A stretch of 16,819 nt of DNA, taken from assembly GCA_003550305.1 (NCBI GenBank), contig QKYT01000118.1:133117-149935 (forward strand), written 5' to 3'. Positions 1-9,728 of this stretch are shown one piece after another (the first letter of the stretch is position 1; each line of letters opens with the position of its first letter). The notes beneath the pieces are model-generated. The model had not been told where the DNA came from. It did not search any database and saw only the letters and a list, made by a program, of their open reading frames with translations. The position numbers were made by a program, and so were the translations under genes. The stretch comes from Glomus cerebriforme. Its lineage: Eukaryota > Glomeromycota > Glomeromycetes > Glomerales > Glomeraceae.

Positions 1-60
1 ACAATTCTTTTTCATATCATTTAACATAGCCTGTTCATTATTTTTACCGATAAAACACAT
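1..60 (-). CDS. possible 5' end of a divergent gene (partial, uncertain)
   Basis: An ATG at 60-58 on the minus strand opens a frame of 20 codons that reaches the window edge without a stop. It reads MCFIGKNNEQAMLNDMKKNC. Four A residues precede the ATG, which suits a fungal start, and the layout would be divergent from the Ssf1 gene about 400 bp away. Twenty open codons are weak evidence, although a stop would be fairly likely by chance in DNA this A+T rich. I recognise no family. It could equally be chance. Confidence 0.22.
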   Translation of the reverse strand, partial: MCFIGKNNEQAMLNDMKKNC

Positions 61-81
61 TTTTTGTTCTTTTTATCTTTT

Positions 82-117
82 ATTATTATTATTATTTTTT
101 TTTTTATTAATAATAAA
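82..117. repeat. A/T simple-sequence tract (ATT/TTA repeats)
   Basis: A run of TTATTATTATTATT, then about 13 T, then TTAATAATAA. This is low-complexity DNA upstream of the Ssf1 gene. The rest of 61-467 is non-coding A+T-rich DNA apart from the candidate motif near 424. Confidence 0.7.
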
Positions 118-423
118 TGTTTATAAAATCATCTTATTTTCAAATATTATTGAGGTTAATAAAGTTTCAAAGAATTTACTTAATTAAAAGGAATCTTTTT
201 TGATATCAAATATTTGAATTTATTTGTTTTATACAAAATTTATAATGACCATTTTTTTAAAAGAATAGAATGATTAAAAAAGGAAAAAATTTTTTAGATA
301 CTGTATATTAGTTAAATTAAATGTTGATCTTAAAAATTTATAATAATCACGCGAATAATCGTGTAACATGTCCTTTGAGAATGACAGAATGACAAGCTGC
401 GGTAGTCAAAAAGATAATCTATG

Positions 424-433
424 AAAATTTTTC
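424..433. promoter_or_regulatory. candidate RRPE-like element upstream of the Ssf1 gene
   Basis: AAAATTTTTC lies 35 bp upstream of the ATG. It equals the reverse complement of the yeast ribosomal-RNA-processing element core (GAAAAATTTT), a motif found before ribosome biogenesis genes and bound by Stb3 in yeast. The gene behind it encodes a ribosome biogenesis factor, which fits. The motif is pure A/T with one C, so chance occurrence is common here. No PAC motif (GATGAG) is visible nearby. Confidence 0.25.
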
Positions 434-467
434 TCATTATTATCATCTATCTCCCTTTCCAAATAAG

Positions 468-2019
468 ATGCCGAGGGTAATTTATCTATTTATTTTTATT
501 TTTTTTTTCACGTTTTATAATGTAAAATTATTTTTATTAATGTAATTTGTTTATCTCATATAGAAAAAGAAAAGAACTCACGTTAGAGTTGATGAAAGTG
601 TTGCAAATAATCCTAATGCACCAAAAATACCTAAAAGTTTCGTATTCAAATCAGGTCATGTAGGAAAATCTGTTGAAGCATTAGTTAGAGATATGAGAAA
701 AGTTATGGAACCTCATACTGCAATACGACTAAAAGTAAATAATTTTTATATTAATTTTTTTTCTCTTACATTTTTCTTAAAAAAAAGTTGATAATAATAA
801 TAAAATTTTATTAAGGAACGAAAATCAAATCGATTAAAAGATTTCGTAGCGATAGCAGGTCAATTAGGTGTAACTCAATTTTTAATATTTACACGAACGG
901 ATACTGGAACTAATTTTAGATTAACAAAAACTCCAAGAGGTCCAACTTTATGTTTTAGAGTATTAAAATATTCTTTAATTCGAGATGTTTTGACAACTCA
1001 AATTAATCCAAAAAGTTTTGGATCTGAATTTCATACTTCTCCATTGGTAAGAAAACTTATTATTATTATCATTTTGAATTTTATTTAATAGGTTTTTTTT
1101 TTTTTTTTTGTTTATTTGTTTTAGCTTGTATTAAATAATTTTGGTGGCGAAGAAGATAAAATGAAATTAATGACAACTATGTTTCAGAGCATGTTTCCTT
1201 CTATAAATGTTAACAAGGTAATTTATTTTTAAATTTTCAATCTTTAAATTCTAATGGGTTTATCTTAATTCTCACTATAAAATAGATTCAATTAGCAGAA
1301 GCTCGTAGAGTTGTATTATTTAACTATAATTCTGATACGAAAATAATAGATTTTAGACATTATAGTATAGGAGTAAAACCAATAGGAATTAGTAAAAGTA
1401 TACGAAGAATAATAAATTCTAATATACCAGATTTAAACCAATATCATGATATTAGTGAATTTGTATTAAGGTAATCTAGAAATTTTTATTAAAAATATAC
1501 GTATATATATATAATTTTATTTATTCATTTTTTTTTTTAAAAAAAAAAAAAAATTAGAGAAGGACATATGTCAGAAAGTGAAGCTGAAAGTGGGGTTGAA
1601 GCTACAGTAACTTTGCCGCAAGATTTTATTGGTAAGATTAATAAAAAATCTGATCAGCGTGCCATTAAATTAACTGAAATAGGTCCAAGAATGGAATTAC
1701 AATTAGTTAAAATTCAAAGTGGTTTATGTGATGGAGAAGTTTTATTTCATGAATTCAGTAAGTAATTAATGAGCTTTGTTATTTTTTTTTTTGAAAAAAA
1801 AAAAAATTTATAATTTTTATTTTTTATTAGATCAGAAGACACCTGAGGAAATAAAAAAGATTGAACGTGAAAGGCAACAAAAGAAACAAGAAGCTGCTTT
1901 AAGACGAAAAGAACAAGAAAAAAATGTTGAAAGAAAGAAAGCCGAAAAAGAAGCTCATAGATTAGCTACGAGTGATGGTGCTATATTAGAAAGTGATGAT
2001 GATGAAGATGAAAATGATG

Positions 2020-2053
<34 letters not shown>

Positions 2054-2120
2054 GAATGATGAGGAAGAAGAGCAACAACAATCATCTACAGATGAAATGG
2101 ATTTTGATATTGAGTCTTAA
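468..2120 (+). CDS. SSF1: Ssf1/Peter Pan (PPAN) family 60S ribosome biogenesis protein
   Basis: Nucleolar Brix-domain factor of large-subunit assembly; in yeast Ssf1 joins pre-60S particles and is needed for correct ITS2-side processing. Proposed exons: 468-476, 564-734, 816-1046, 1125-1217, 1286-1470, 1558-1757, 1831-2120, giving 392 aa. All junctions are GT-AG and keep frame. The first exon encodes only Met-Pro-Arg; exon 2 then starts KKKRTHV, as in family members. The Brix domain runs from about residue 27 (PKSFVFKSGHVGKSVEALV) and includes the hallmark PRGPTLCFRVLKYSLIRDV. Further on come SESEAE, VTLPQD and EIGPRMELQLVKIQSGL (GPRM at 272-275), all typical of PPAN. The tail is a basic, coiled-coil-like stretch (about 300-340), then an Asp/Glu block (352-377). 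It is somewhat shorter than yeast or human members (about 450-475 aa). Family assignment is near certain; exon ends are inferred from splice consensus. Confidence 0.95.
2022..2051 (+). repeat. (GAT)10 microsatellite inside the Ssf1 coding region
   Basis: Ten uninterrupted GAT codons encode ten Asp in the acidic C-terminal tail, with more GAT/GAA/GAG codons on both sides. In-frame trinucleotide slippage would change the length of the acidic tail without breaking the frame. Confidence 0.9.
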
Positions 2121-2390
2121 AAAAACATTGGCTCGCCTTAAAAGCCTAAAGACTGAAAATTTTAAGTACATTATTTTTGATATTTGTACATATGAAAACA
2201 TTACCTTAATGGTGTGGTGTTATAGTAGGGGAATTTTAAAATGCTTTCATATATATGAAGACTAAATATTGGCAAATTTTTCCTATTTATATTAGATATT
2301 TGAAAAAGTTCTTTAATAAATAAACAAATGTATGATTAAATATAATAAATTGTGTTAATTGAACAATTAAATCTTTATATTGTTTTTTTT

Positions 2391-2626
2391 AAGGCTGTTG
2401 TAGCCCAAACTAACCATGTCCCGAATCCGACTTGGGATATCCCAAATCAAACTTGGAACAATCCTATGTCCGAAATTTAACCATATCCCAAACAAAACTA
2501 GTAAATTTTAAATGTTTAAGACGTCTCAAACTACCATTTAAGACTGGGTTAGTTTGGCAAGTTTCAGTTATAAGGTTTTCCCAAGTTTGATTTGGGACAT
2601 GGTAGTGTTTGGGCTACAACAAGGCT
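2391..2626. mobile_element. 224-bp non-autonomous inverted-repeat element (MITE-like) with 6-bp duplication
   Basis: The element proper is 2397-2620. Its ends are inverted repeats of about 40 bp: the left end starts GTTGTAGCCCAAAC and the right end finishes GTTTGGGCTACAAC. After a one-base indel the arms go on through CCATGTCCC and ACTTGGG with a few mismatches. The hexamer AAGGCT abuts both ends (2391-2396 and 2621-2626) and is the likely target-site duplication. Inside, CCCAAATCAAACTTGG at 2441-2456 is an exact inverted copy of 2581-2596, so the arms contain iterated motifs. There is no coding capacity. The transposase family is unknown; a 6-bp duplication does not fit Tc1/mariner (TA), PIF (3 bp), hAT (8 bp) or Mutator (9 bp). 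Confidence 0.8.
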
Positions 2627-2755
2627 ATTAAGAAATTGATCCAATAATACTTTTATTCGACTCCTTATCTAATAATTATAATTTATTATGCTCAAATAAA
2701 TTATATATAAATATACATTATATTTCTTTTTTTTTAAAAAAAAAAAAAAAAATTT

Positions 2756-3090
2756 AGATCTAGCATGGGCGTGAGTTTCCTAATTCGGTAATTCCGGCCG
2801 AAATTAAGAAAATTTCTTTTTTTGGGGTCTTGTGTAATCCAAATTTCGAGGAACAAATTTGCCTTTTGGTCCGTGTAACGTCACCCAAGTATCCAAAAAT
2901 AGAAATTCCGGCCAGAATTAAAATTTTCGGCCAAAATTAAGAATGTGACGATTTACACGTGACAAATAGGGTTTCACACCTCGAAAAAATTCTGTTCCTA
3001 GAATAAATAGTAAAAATGAAAATCGGAGTGTGTGACACAGGGGTGACAAATTAGGGGCGATGAATAATGATGCGAGATATCTTATTCCAA
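2756..3090. repeat. G+C-richer foldback sequence, probable dispersed repeat
   Basis: A block with clearly more G+C than its surroundings and no ORF. It has nested inverted repeats with a common centre near 2915: 2842-2851 (AATTTCGAGG) pairs with 2979-2986 (CCTCGAAA, continuing AAAATT), and 2872-2884 (CGTGTAACGTCAC) pairs with 2945-2959 (GTGACGATTTACACG). A GGCC-centred imperfect palindrome (ATTCCGGCCGAAAT) lies at 2791-2804, and related TTCCGGCC and TTTCGGCC copies lie at 2906-2932. No terminal repeats or duplication were found, so the ends given are approximate. It may be a MITE remnant or a structured non-coding repeat. Confidence 0.5.
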
Positions 3091-4119
3091 ACAATCATAA
3101 TGTTTATTAACAAATATAATTTTATTATTCTTTTTTTTTTTAAGACAAGTTAATCGTATTTATTATAATTATTGAAGTTCTGAAAAGAATACATAATTAT
3201 GAAAGATAAATCACGAATATACCCTCTGTAACAGAAAAGCATAACTTGTCGCGCGAAGAGTAGATTCAAGAGGGAAGTCTTGTTACCAAGGACTAACTTC
3301 AATCATTATCTAAACTTCCCGACCAATTTTATTATTCTTTATATACAATGCAATTCTTTAATTAAAATAGATAATGTATCTTATAACATCATTAGATTTA
3401 AGTATTTAGACTTTTAGTAAAAGGATTTGGTAAATAACTCTAAATAATGTAGAGTAACACTATTTTGTAATGGTTATGACATTGTATTATTGTTAGAAAA
3501 GGGAAAAGAATATGATGGTTGTGGGATTGGAAACTATATAAATGGCTTTCATATTAGTTAGTAAATGAATAAATAAATAAGGAATTAATGTGATACAAAA
3601 GAATTTTCATTATTTCTTCATATTAAAAGTCATTATTATCTGAAAAAAAAAAATTATTTACTAATTTAGTAGAATGCTTGCTGATTTTAGATTTAACCGC
3701 ATAAAAAAACATTTTATGTAAGACCTTAAAATCTTACATATTACACTACATATATATTGTTGTTCCTTGTGCTCTGAATTCTATATTAACCAAACCAATC
3801 ATATTTATTATGAGTCAAAAATCAACCTCGCTCGCTGTTTAACATCCATTTTCTGACCTTCATTTATGATTATTTAATAAAGACTTTGAATTGATCAATA
3901 TAGACATATAGTAATCTAAATAAATTTTTGTAAAAAAATATCACAATCTATTATCCAATTAAAACAATTAAAATCATAAATTTGCAATGCCAAGGAAAAT
4001 AAACAGATTCATTTATATCGGAATTATCGGAATTAGGTTGACATATGGAGTACTACAAACCCTTTTTAAGCAATTAATATTAAAGAATAATTCCATGTGA
4101 TGGTATTAACAAGAAAAGG
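3091..4119. other. non-coding intergenic DNA upstream of the calpain gene
   Basis: A+T-rich DNA with stops in all frames and no open frame of useful length. A short imperfect hairpin is present near 3278-3296 (AGTCTTG / CAAGGACT). A TATATAAA string occurs at about 3536 but no gene follows it closely. I see no tRNA, repeat boundary or conserved protein trace. Confidence 0.5.
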
Positions 4120-4127
4120 TATAAATA
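4120..4127 (+). promoter_or_regulatory. candidate TATA box of the calpain gene
   Basis: TATAAATA ends 42 bp before the ATG at 4170. The sequence between is A+T-rich and ATG-free, and AAAAA directly precedes the start codon. In A+T-rich DNA such a box has limited weight. Confidence 0.35.
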
Positions 4128-4169
4128 TATTATTTCCTCGAAGAAAATATTTAATTTTAAATTTAAAAA

Positions 4170-6497
4170 ATGGATTCTAAGGGATTAAATCTTAAAGGAT
4201 TAACTGTTACTGCTCAAAGCAATCTTGGAGCGCAAGATGCCGCAGCAAATGATAATTTAAATGAAAAGAAAAAGCCTGTTACTCCAGTAGGCAAAAGTTC
4301 AATCAAGAAAAACAGACGTAGACGATTCAAACAAGAACGTAAAAATTTGGGAGAATTACATCAAACTATTTCTTGTGCCGCTACCTCTAATCTTACAAAA
4401 GCGGTTCAAAGTTGCAAGGAAAAAGTTGAAAAAGTAATATCCATTAATTAAATTTTATTATATAATGTTTTCTCTTTAAGTATATAATATTATAAATTCT
4501 TTTGCAGATTGCTAAAGAACATCGTTCTATTAACCGTAAATTCCGTGATCGTGAATTTGATCTTTTAAATGATCGAGAGGATTGCTTGTATGGCAAATTT
4601 GGAAAGAAATTTCCAGATTCTGACGTTAAAAGGATCTCAAAGATTATCAAGAATCCTCAATTTTTCATCGATGGTGTTGAACCTAATGATATTAAACAAG
4701 GTTATGTTGGTGATTGTTGGTTTGTAGCTGCTTTAGGTGTTGTTACAAACATCTCCGGATTATTGGAAACCATTTGCGTGGCACGTGATGAAGTAGTTGG
4801 TGTTTATGGATTTATTTTCTTTAAGGTGATTAATATAATTCAAATGCTTTTTGTATATTAAAATTATATTATATTTTATATTTTAATGAATAAACTTATA
4901 ATTTTTCTATTTTTTTTTGTTTATAGGACGGAGATTGGGTTTCAACTGTTGTTGATGACCAACTTTTTACTTATGACAATCAACTTACTTTTGCGTATGT
5001 AATTAAAAAAAGAAAGAAAATTTTATTAAATTGACTCAATTTATGATTATATGGTTTTTTTTTCTTATTCTTATAGCCAATGTTCTAACGATAATGAAAC
5101 TTGGTTACCTTTGATTGAAAAAGCTTACGCCAAGATTCATGGTGATTACGAACAAATTGAAGGTGGATGGACAGGGGAAGGTATGTATCATAATTTTAAT
5201 CCCATATAATATAAAATTTATTAATCTTAATTTCATAATTTTTTTTTTTCTTGTACCATAAAAATAGGTATTGAAGATTTGACCGGAGGAATTTATACTT
5301 TTATACTAACTTCTGATATTCTTGATCCCGAAAGATTTTGGCACGAAGAGTTAGTTCACGCGAACAAAAAAGTTCTCTTCGCTGTCAGTCATATTAAATT
5401 TGATCCTTCGGATCTTGAAATTGTTCAGGGATTGTATAGTAATCACGCATATAGTGTACTTCGTGTTATTGAAATTGAAGAAGGAACTAAACTCGTACAA
5501 ATTCGTAATCCTCATGGGACTGGTGAATGGACCGGTAATTTTCTTTATTATTTTATTGGTTATAATCAATTGATATGATAAAAAAAAAAAAACTTTATAA
5601 TAATTTTTAGGTCCTTGGAGTGATGGAAGCAAAGAATGGACATCAGAACGTATGACGCTTCTTAATCATCGATTCGGCGACGACGGAACTTTCTGGATGT
5701 CTTACGAAGACTTTTTAGATCATTGGAATTGCATTGATAAAGTTCGGATTTCTGACAGAAATTGGACAGTTTATACAACCTGGATCAATTATAATGTAAT
5801 ACCTAGATCTGATGGAAAATTCATCTTGACCGTTCCTGAAGAATCGAAATTAATTATTGTGTTACAACAAGCTGACAATCGTTTTTTTACTGAAGATCAA
5901 AAATATGAGTATGTATAAAAATAATAAAATAAAGTTTTCGAGAAATAATGCTAAAATATTTTATTATTATTTCTTAGATATCTATTAAGCTTTCGTGTTT
6001 ATAAGCAAGGGTGCGAAAACTATTTAATTCGCAGTCAGTTAGGAAATCCCTATGCACCACGTAGCATAAACCAAGAAGTTCAACTTTCTGCTGGAACGTA
6101 TGAAATAGTTCCACGTATTTCACGAACTGAAAATTACTATGCAGAAAGTGAAGACAAAGATGATAATCCAATACAAAGTAGAATGAGAGAAGATTCTAGA
6201 AAAAGAAAAGAAAGAAGAGCTAAAAAACTAGGAGAAGATAAAGATGATGATGATGATGATAATGATGATGATGATGGGGATAAGGATGATGGGGATGATA
6301 AAAAAGAAGCAAATGATTGGGAATTATTACTCGGAATAAGGATTTATTCAGAAAATAAAGGATTCGTCTTGGAAGGTTATGAAGGTGAATATCCAAAAAA
6401 AGTTGAACCTGTTAAAGAAGAAATTGATCCCGAATGCGTTGATTCTGCTAAATCTACTGAAAATAAGGATAAGGAAAATGTGTCCGAACAAAAATAA
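4170..6497 (+). CDS. calpain-family cysteine peptidase (CysPc + calpain C2-like domain)
   Basis: Predicted intracellular papain-fold peptidase of MEROPS family C2. Proposed exons: 4170-4433, 4508-4825, 4927-4994, 5077-5180, 5268-5534, 5611-5908, 5978-6497, giving 612 aa; all introns are GT-AG and frame-consistent. The N-terminus (1-90) is basic and low complexity, with a KKNRRRRFKQERK cluster that could act as a nuclear signal. The peptidase core holds the Cys motif KQGYVGDCWFVAALG (Cys158), DGDWVSTVVDDQL, EKAYAKIHG, EGIEDLTGG, the His motif SNHAYSVL (His311) and the Asn motif IRNPHGTGEW (Asn332), so the triad is complete. After GTFWMSYEDFLDHW comes a C2-like (domain III) region interrupted by a highly acidic loop (about 527-547), in the place where calpains carry an acidic loop. 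No penta-EF-hand domain follows, so any Ca2+ response would lie in the core or C2-like domain. The physiological substrate is unknown. The PalB/Rim13 branch was considered but not shown. Confidence 0.93.
6243..6279 (+). repeat. GAT-rich microsatellite coding the acidic loop of the calpain
   Basis: Six GAT, one AAT, four GAT, then GGG-GAT units give an Asp-rich stretch. It follows directly after a basic run (SRKRKERRAKK), which makes a sharply bipolar linker in the C2-like domain. Confidence 0.8.
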
Positions 6498-7458
6498 ATT
6501 AATGTGATTAGGTTAACTATGTTTATGAGAAACTGCATAAACTTTAATCGAAATTACAATATTTATATATTTTTGATTATCTTAATATTTAAATTCTTTT
6601 GTAAAAATATGAATTGAATTTCTCTTGAGAAATAATATAAATGTATTTAATCAAACGTTTCTAATATGCTAATATGTTCTCGGATAAACTTATTTATTCT
6701 CTTTTGAACTTAAAAATTAATAAATTATTATTCCGAAAATATTACAAAGTAAGGTATAGATGATCGAACAATACTATTCTCGACTTTTTATAATAAAAAT
6801 TTTCAAGACTTATTACTAAATTCATTTTCCTTCATTTTTAACCTTTATATTTACTTTAACTCCCAGTAACAATTCGTAGATTATATTCTGGTAAATTACC
6901 TTTCTAAATAAATTCCAAAATAACCGAAAGAGAAGTAATTATAGAATGTATACTAAAATACTTTACACACGAGAAGGATTTTCCGTATTGATATTAAACT
7001 ATAACGGTCGCTCGTAATTAATTTCTTTTTGAAATAAGTTTATATAATATGTAAATTTTAATTAGCGCGGTCCTAACCTTTGTAATTATTTCCCATTACC
7101 GTTATGATCAATTGCAAATTGTATCATTAATTGCATCATATATCATAAAATGATGCCAACCGACATGCAAAATGTTAAAAGGCAGCACGACGAAAAATGG
7201 TCATCGTAGACTGAGAATTGTATAATTTGAATTCTATAATAAAAAAATAAAATATTCATTTACGCAACAGATTTACCAATTGTTGTTTGAAAGAAATGAG
7301 ATAATTCAATAAAATAAAATAAAAATAAGAAAAATTGAAAACTTGAAAGAAACAGACAAATGTATTTTTTGGTTTGATAACAATTTAAGTATAAATCTTT
7401 ACTAAATTAATTAAAATAATAAAATGCAGAAATAATACAATGCAAAATTTATATCTAA
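6498..7458. other. interval between two convergent genes (3' flanks)
   Basis: The calpain gene ends at 6497 and the Cyk3-like gene ends at 7459 on the other strand, so this stretch should hold both 3' UTRs and polyadenylation signals. AATAAA-type strings occur on both strands but cannot be told from background. No ORF, tRNA or clear repeat was found. Confidence 0.5.
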
Positions 7459-9728
7459 TTATTTAACTTCATATGTAGCAATAAAACTATAATAATTATC
7501 TTTACTTTCATAACCCAAATTCCAAGGTCCTTTATAATTTAACAAAACATCTCCAACAAAAGTAACATAACCTCGTTCATCATTTCGATCTACTATTTCT
7601 AAAAATTGTTTCTTTTTAAACGATTGATCAAATACTAATAATTTTGGAGTAGGATACTCTCCAAATACATTAACTTCAAATTTAACTTTTGTGTTATATT
7701 TGAGTGTTGATTCCAATGGATTTATAATTGAAAGTGGAAATACATTATATATTTGTACAAATTGTTTATAATTTGATCCTGTTCCATGATTTATTATTTT
7801 TTGAGATATCAGATTCGATCCCTATAAAAAGGTTTAAAATTAGAACTGGTAAATAACATAATTATAATAGAAAATTAAAAGAAAATTTGTTATATACCTG
7901 CTTTCCTCCACGAGGGAAATAATATATAGAAAGCATTCCATCTCCATTACTAGGAATATTACATAATATTCTATATAATATCCCTCCGTTAGGTCCTGGA
8001 TTTGTTAATCTTTGTACAGCAGCTAACGTATTTTGTTCTTTCCATTGCAAAGTAGCAGAATAATGACCTATCTCTTCAGTTTCTGTATGTTCAAATTCCA
8101 AAGATATTTTATCTTTTGATGTTTCAGCTACACAACCTGGCCATCTTGTAAAATTGACCCCATTTTTAAAACTTAGTTCACTAACAAAAAGCAAATACTT
8201 GAACTCCTCAGATGAAATTGTTGGTTGTAAATATTGATGTTTAGGATCATTTGGTAAATGACGATATATCATTTTCGTAGGAGAACACATGAAGTAAAAT
8301 GGATTAAAAGATTTAATAAATTGTTGATTGCAAACGTTTCCGGCTCCCCATGTACTATCTATCAACAAATATTCTCCTTCATATAATACACCATTCCATG
8401 CATGTCCATATCCTGATATATCACTTCCAGCTTCATATCCAATACCTATAAAAAAAATATATATATAAGTATTTATTTTTTTTTTCGCATAGATCCTCAA
8501 ATACCTTTGGCGTTTCCATTTATCTTCCATGCATTTAATCCAGCTGCTTTTGATAACTCATAGAACAACTCTGAATAACCAGCGCACACAGCTTTTCTAC
8601 TCTTTAATACTTCTTTTGCTCCATTAGCACCATGTCGGAATGACCCTATATATATTGAATAATTTTGGCATTTATATTCAAAAGAATTTTTTTTTCTAAC
8701 AAATTTTTGAAATTAGGATACCTGAAAAAAATGCTTCGCAATCATAAGATATGTTATCTGTTATCCATGCAAATATTGCTCGTAATTTATATAAAGGATG
8801 ATCCCATACAGATGTAAGGTAATGAGATAATCCTTTTATTGTTGCAGTTTCTGATATTGGAGTTTCTCGTGCATATTCATCAATAATTGTAAAATCAACA
8901 ACTAAAATAAAGCACAAACTATTTAGCACTATTGTAATGATTTTATAAAAGTAGCACATTCTTCTTGAATGTATATACCTGATGCATCGAAGAAACCCTC
9001 AAAATCTTCTGCAAATAATGGCTCACATCGACTTTTATCACAAAAGAAATTTGTTACATTCTTTGATAAATTAAGAATTAAAAATATAATATGAATACCT
9101 AACAGGATCCGTTTGCAGATCAAACTCTTCGTAAGATTCGTCATTGTAACTATAATCAAGATTAATTGACGTAGCGGAAGGTCTCACATCCGGTTCACCA
9201 TTTTCACGTGAAGAATTATTTGAACTAGGTGGTTTAGATTTAGATAGTTCTGGTAATTTGTTCAATAGTTCTGGTAGTTTATTGAAAATATCTGATTTAT
9301 TATTATTATCATAAGAAGAGTTGTTATTTGAAGTTACTAATGGTTTTTTTCTCGGAGGTAAACTTGGAGGTTTTGAATCATTAAACATTTTTTGTTGATG
9401 AAAACCGTTTTTAGGTTCAGATGACGACTCTACAATTTCTACAAATATTTTTGGAAAAGAGCCAAATTTAAAAGTTCCCGATTTTTGTGTATTTGGTATA
9501 CTTCCATTCCACCAATCTTCATTCTCTAAATTTAAAAAAAATTCGAAATTAAACGACATTAAATGACCATAAAAAAGTCATATTAAATAAATCATTACCG
9601 ATGCCAAGAACTTCAATGATTTCACCAGCATTAAAATATAAATCCATAGGATGTTGGCTATGATAATCCATTTTCGCTTTTGCTTTATGTATAGGTCTCC
9701 ATAATAAATCTTCCCAATGTGTTGCCAT
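7459..9728 (-). CDS. SH3 + transglutaminase-like protein, Cyk3-like
   Basis: Resembles fungal Cyk3, a cytokinesis protein acting at the septum with chitin synthase activation, and the kyphoscoliosis-peptidase superfamily. Proposed exons on the minus strand: 9728-9599, 9525-9099, 9031-8979, 8901-8722, 8645-8505, 8445-7898, 7821-7459, giving 613 aa. Residues 14-76 form an SH3 domain (AKMDYHSQ, DLYFNAGEIIEVLG, then DWWNGS across the first junction). A Ser/Asn/Pro-rich linker follows, with KPPSLPPRKKP at 95-105. The transglutaminase-like core has YKLRAIFAWITDNISYDC, AVCAGYSELFYELSKAAG (Cys284), GYGHAWNGV (His325) and LLIDSTWGAG (Asp340), a full C-H-D set. The C-terminal 250 residues look beta-rich. 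It is shorter than yeast Cyk3 (about 885 aa). The weakest junction is the acceptor at 9032 (AAAAG), chosen because the better-looking CAG downstream puts a stop in frame. Confidence 0.85.

Noticed and set aside
1993..2265. Met-rich 90-codon plus-strand frame overlapping the Ssf1 3' end
   Set aside because: It is the GAT repeat read in another frame (ATG ATG ATG), lying over the real Ssf1 tail.
4444..4650. 68-codon minus-strand frame in the calpain gene
   Set aside because: Antisense shadow of calpain exon 2 and its intron; no family resemblance.
5351..5632. 93-codon minus-strand frame in the calpain gene
   Set aside because: Antisense shadow of exon 5, which holds the His and Asn motifs.
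5974..6171. 65-codon minus-strand frame in the calpain gene
   Set aside because: Antisense shadow of exon 7 of the calpain gene.
7150..7214. Possible C/D-box snoRNA (ATGATGC ... CTGA, about 65 nt)
   Set aside because: Box C is imperfect, no terminal stem pairs around the boxes, and no convincing D'/C' pair is present. Chance is likely.
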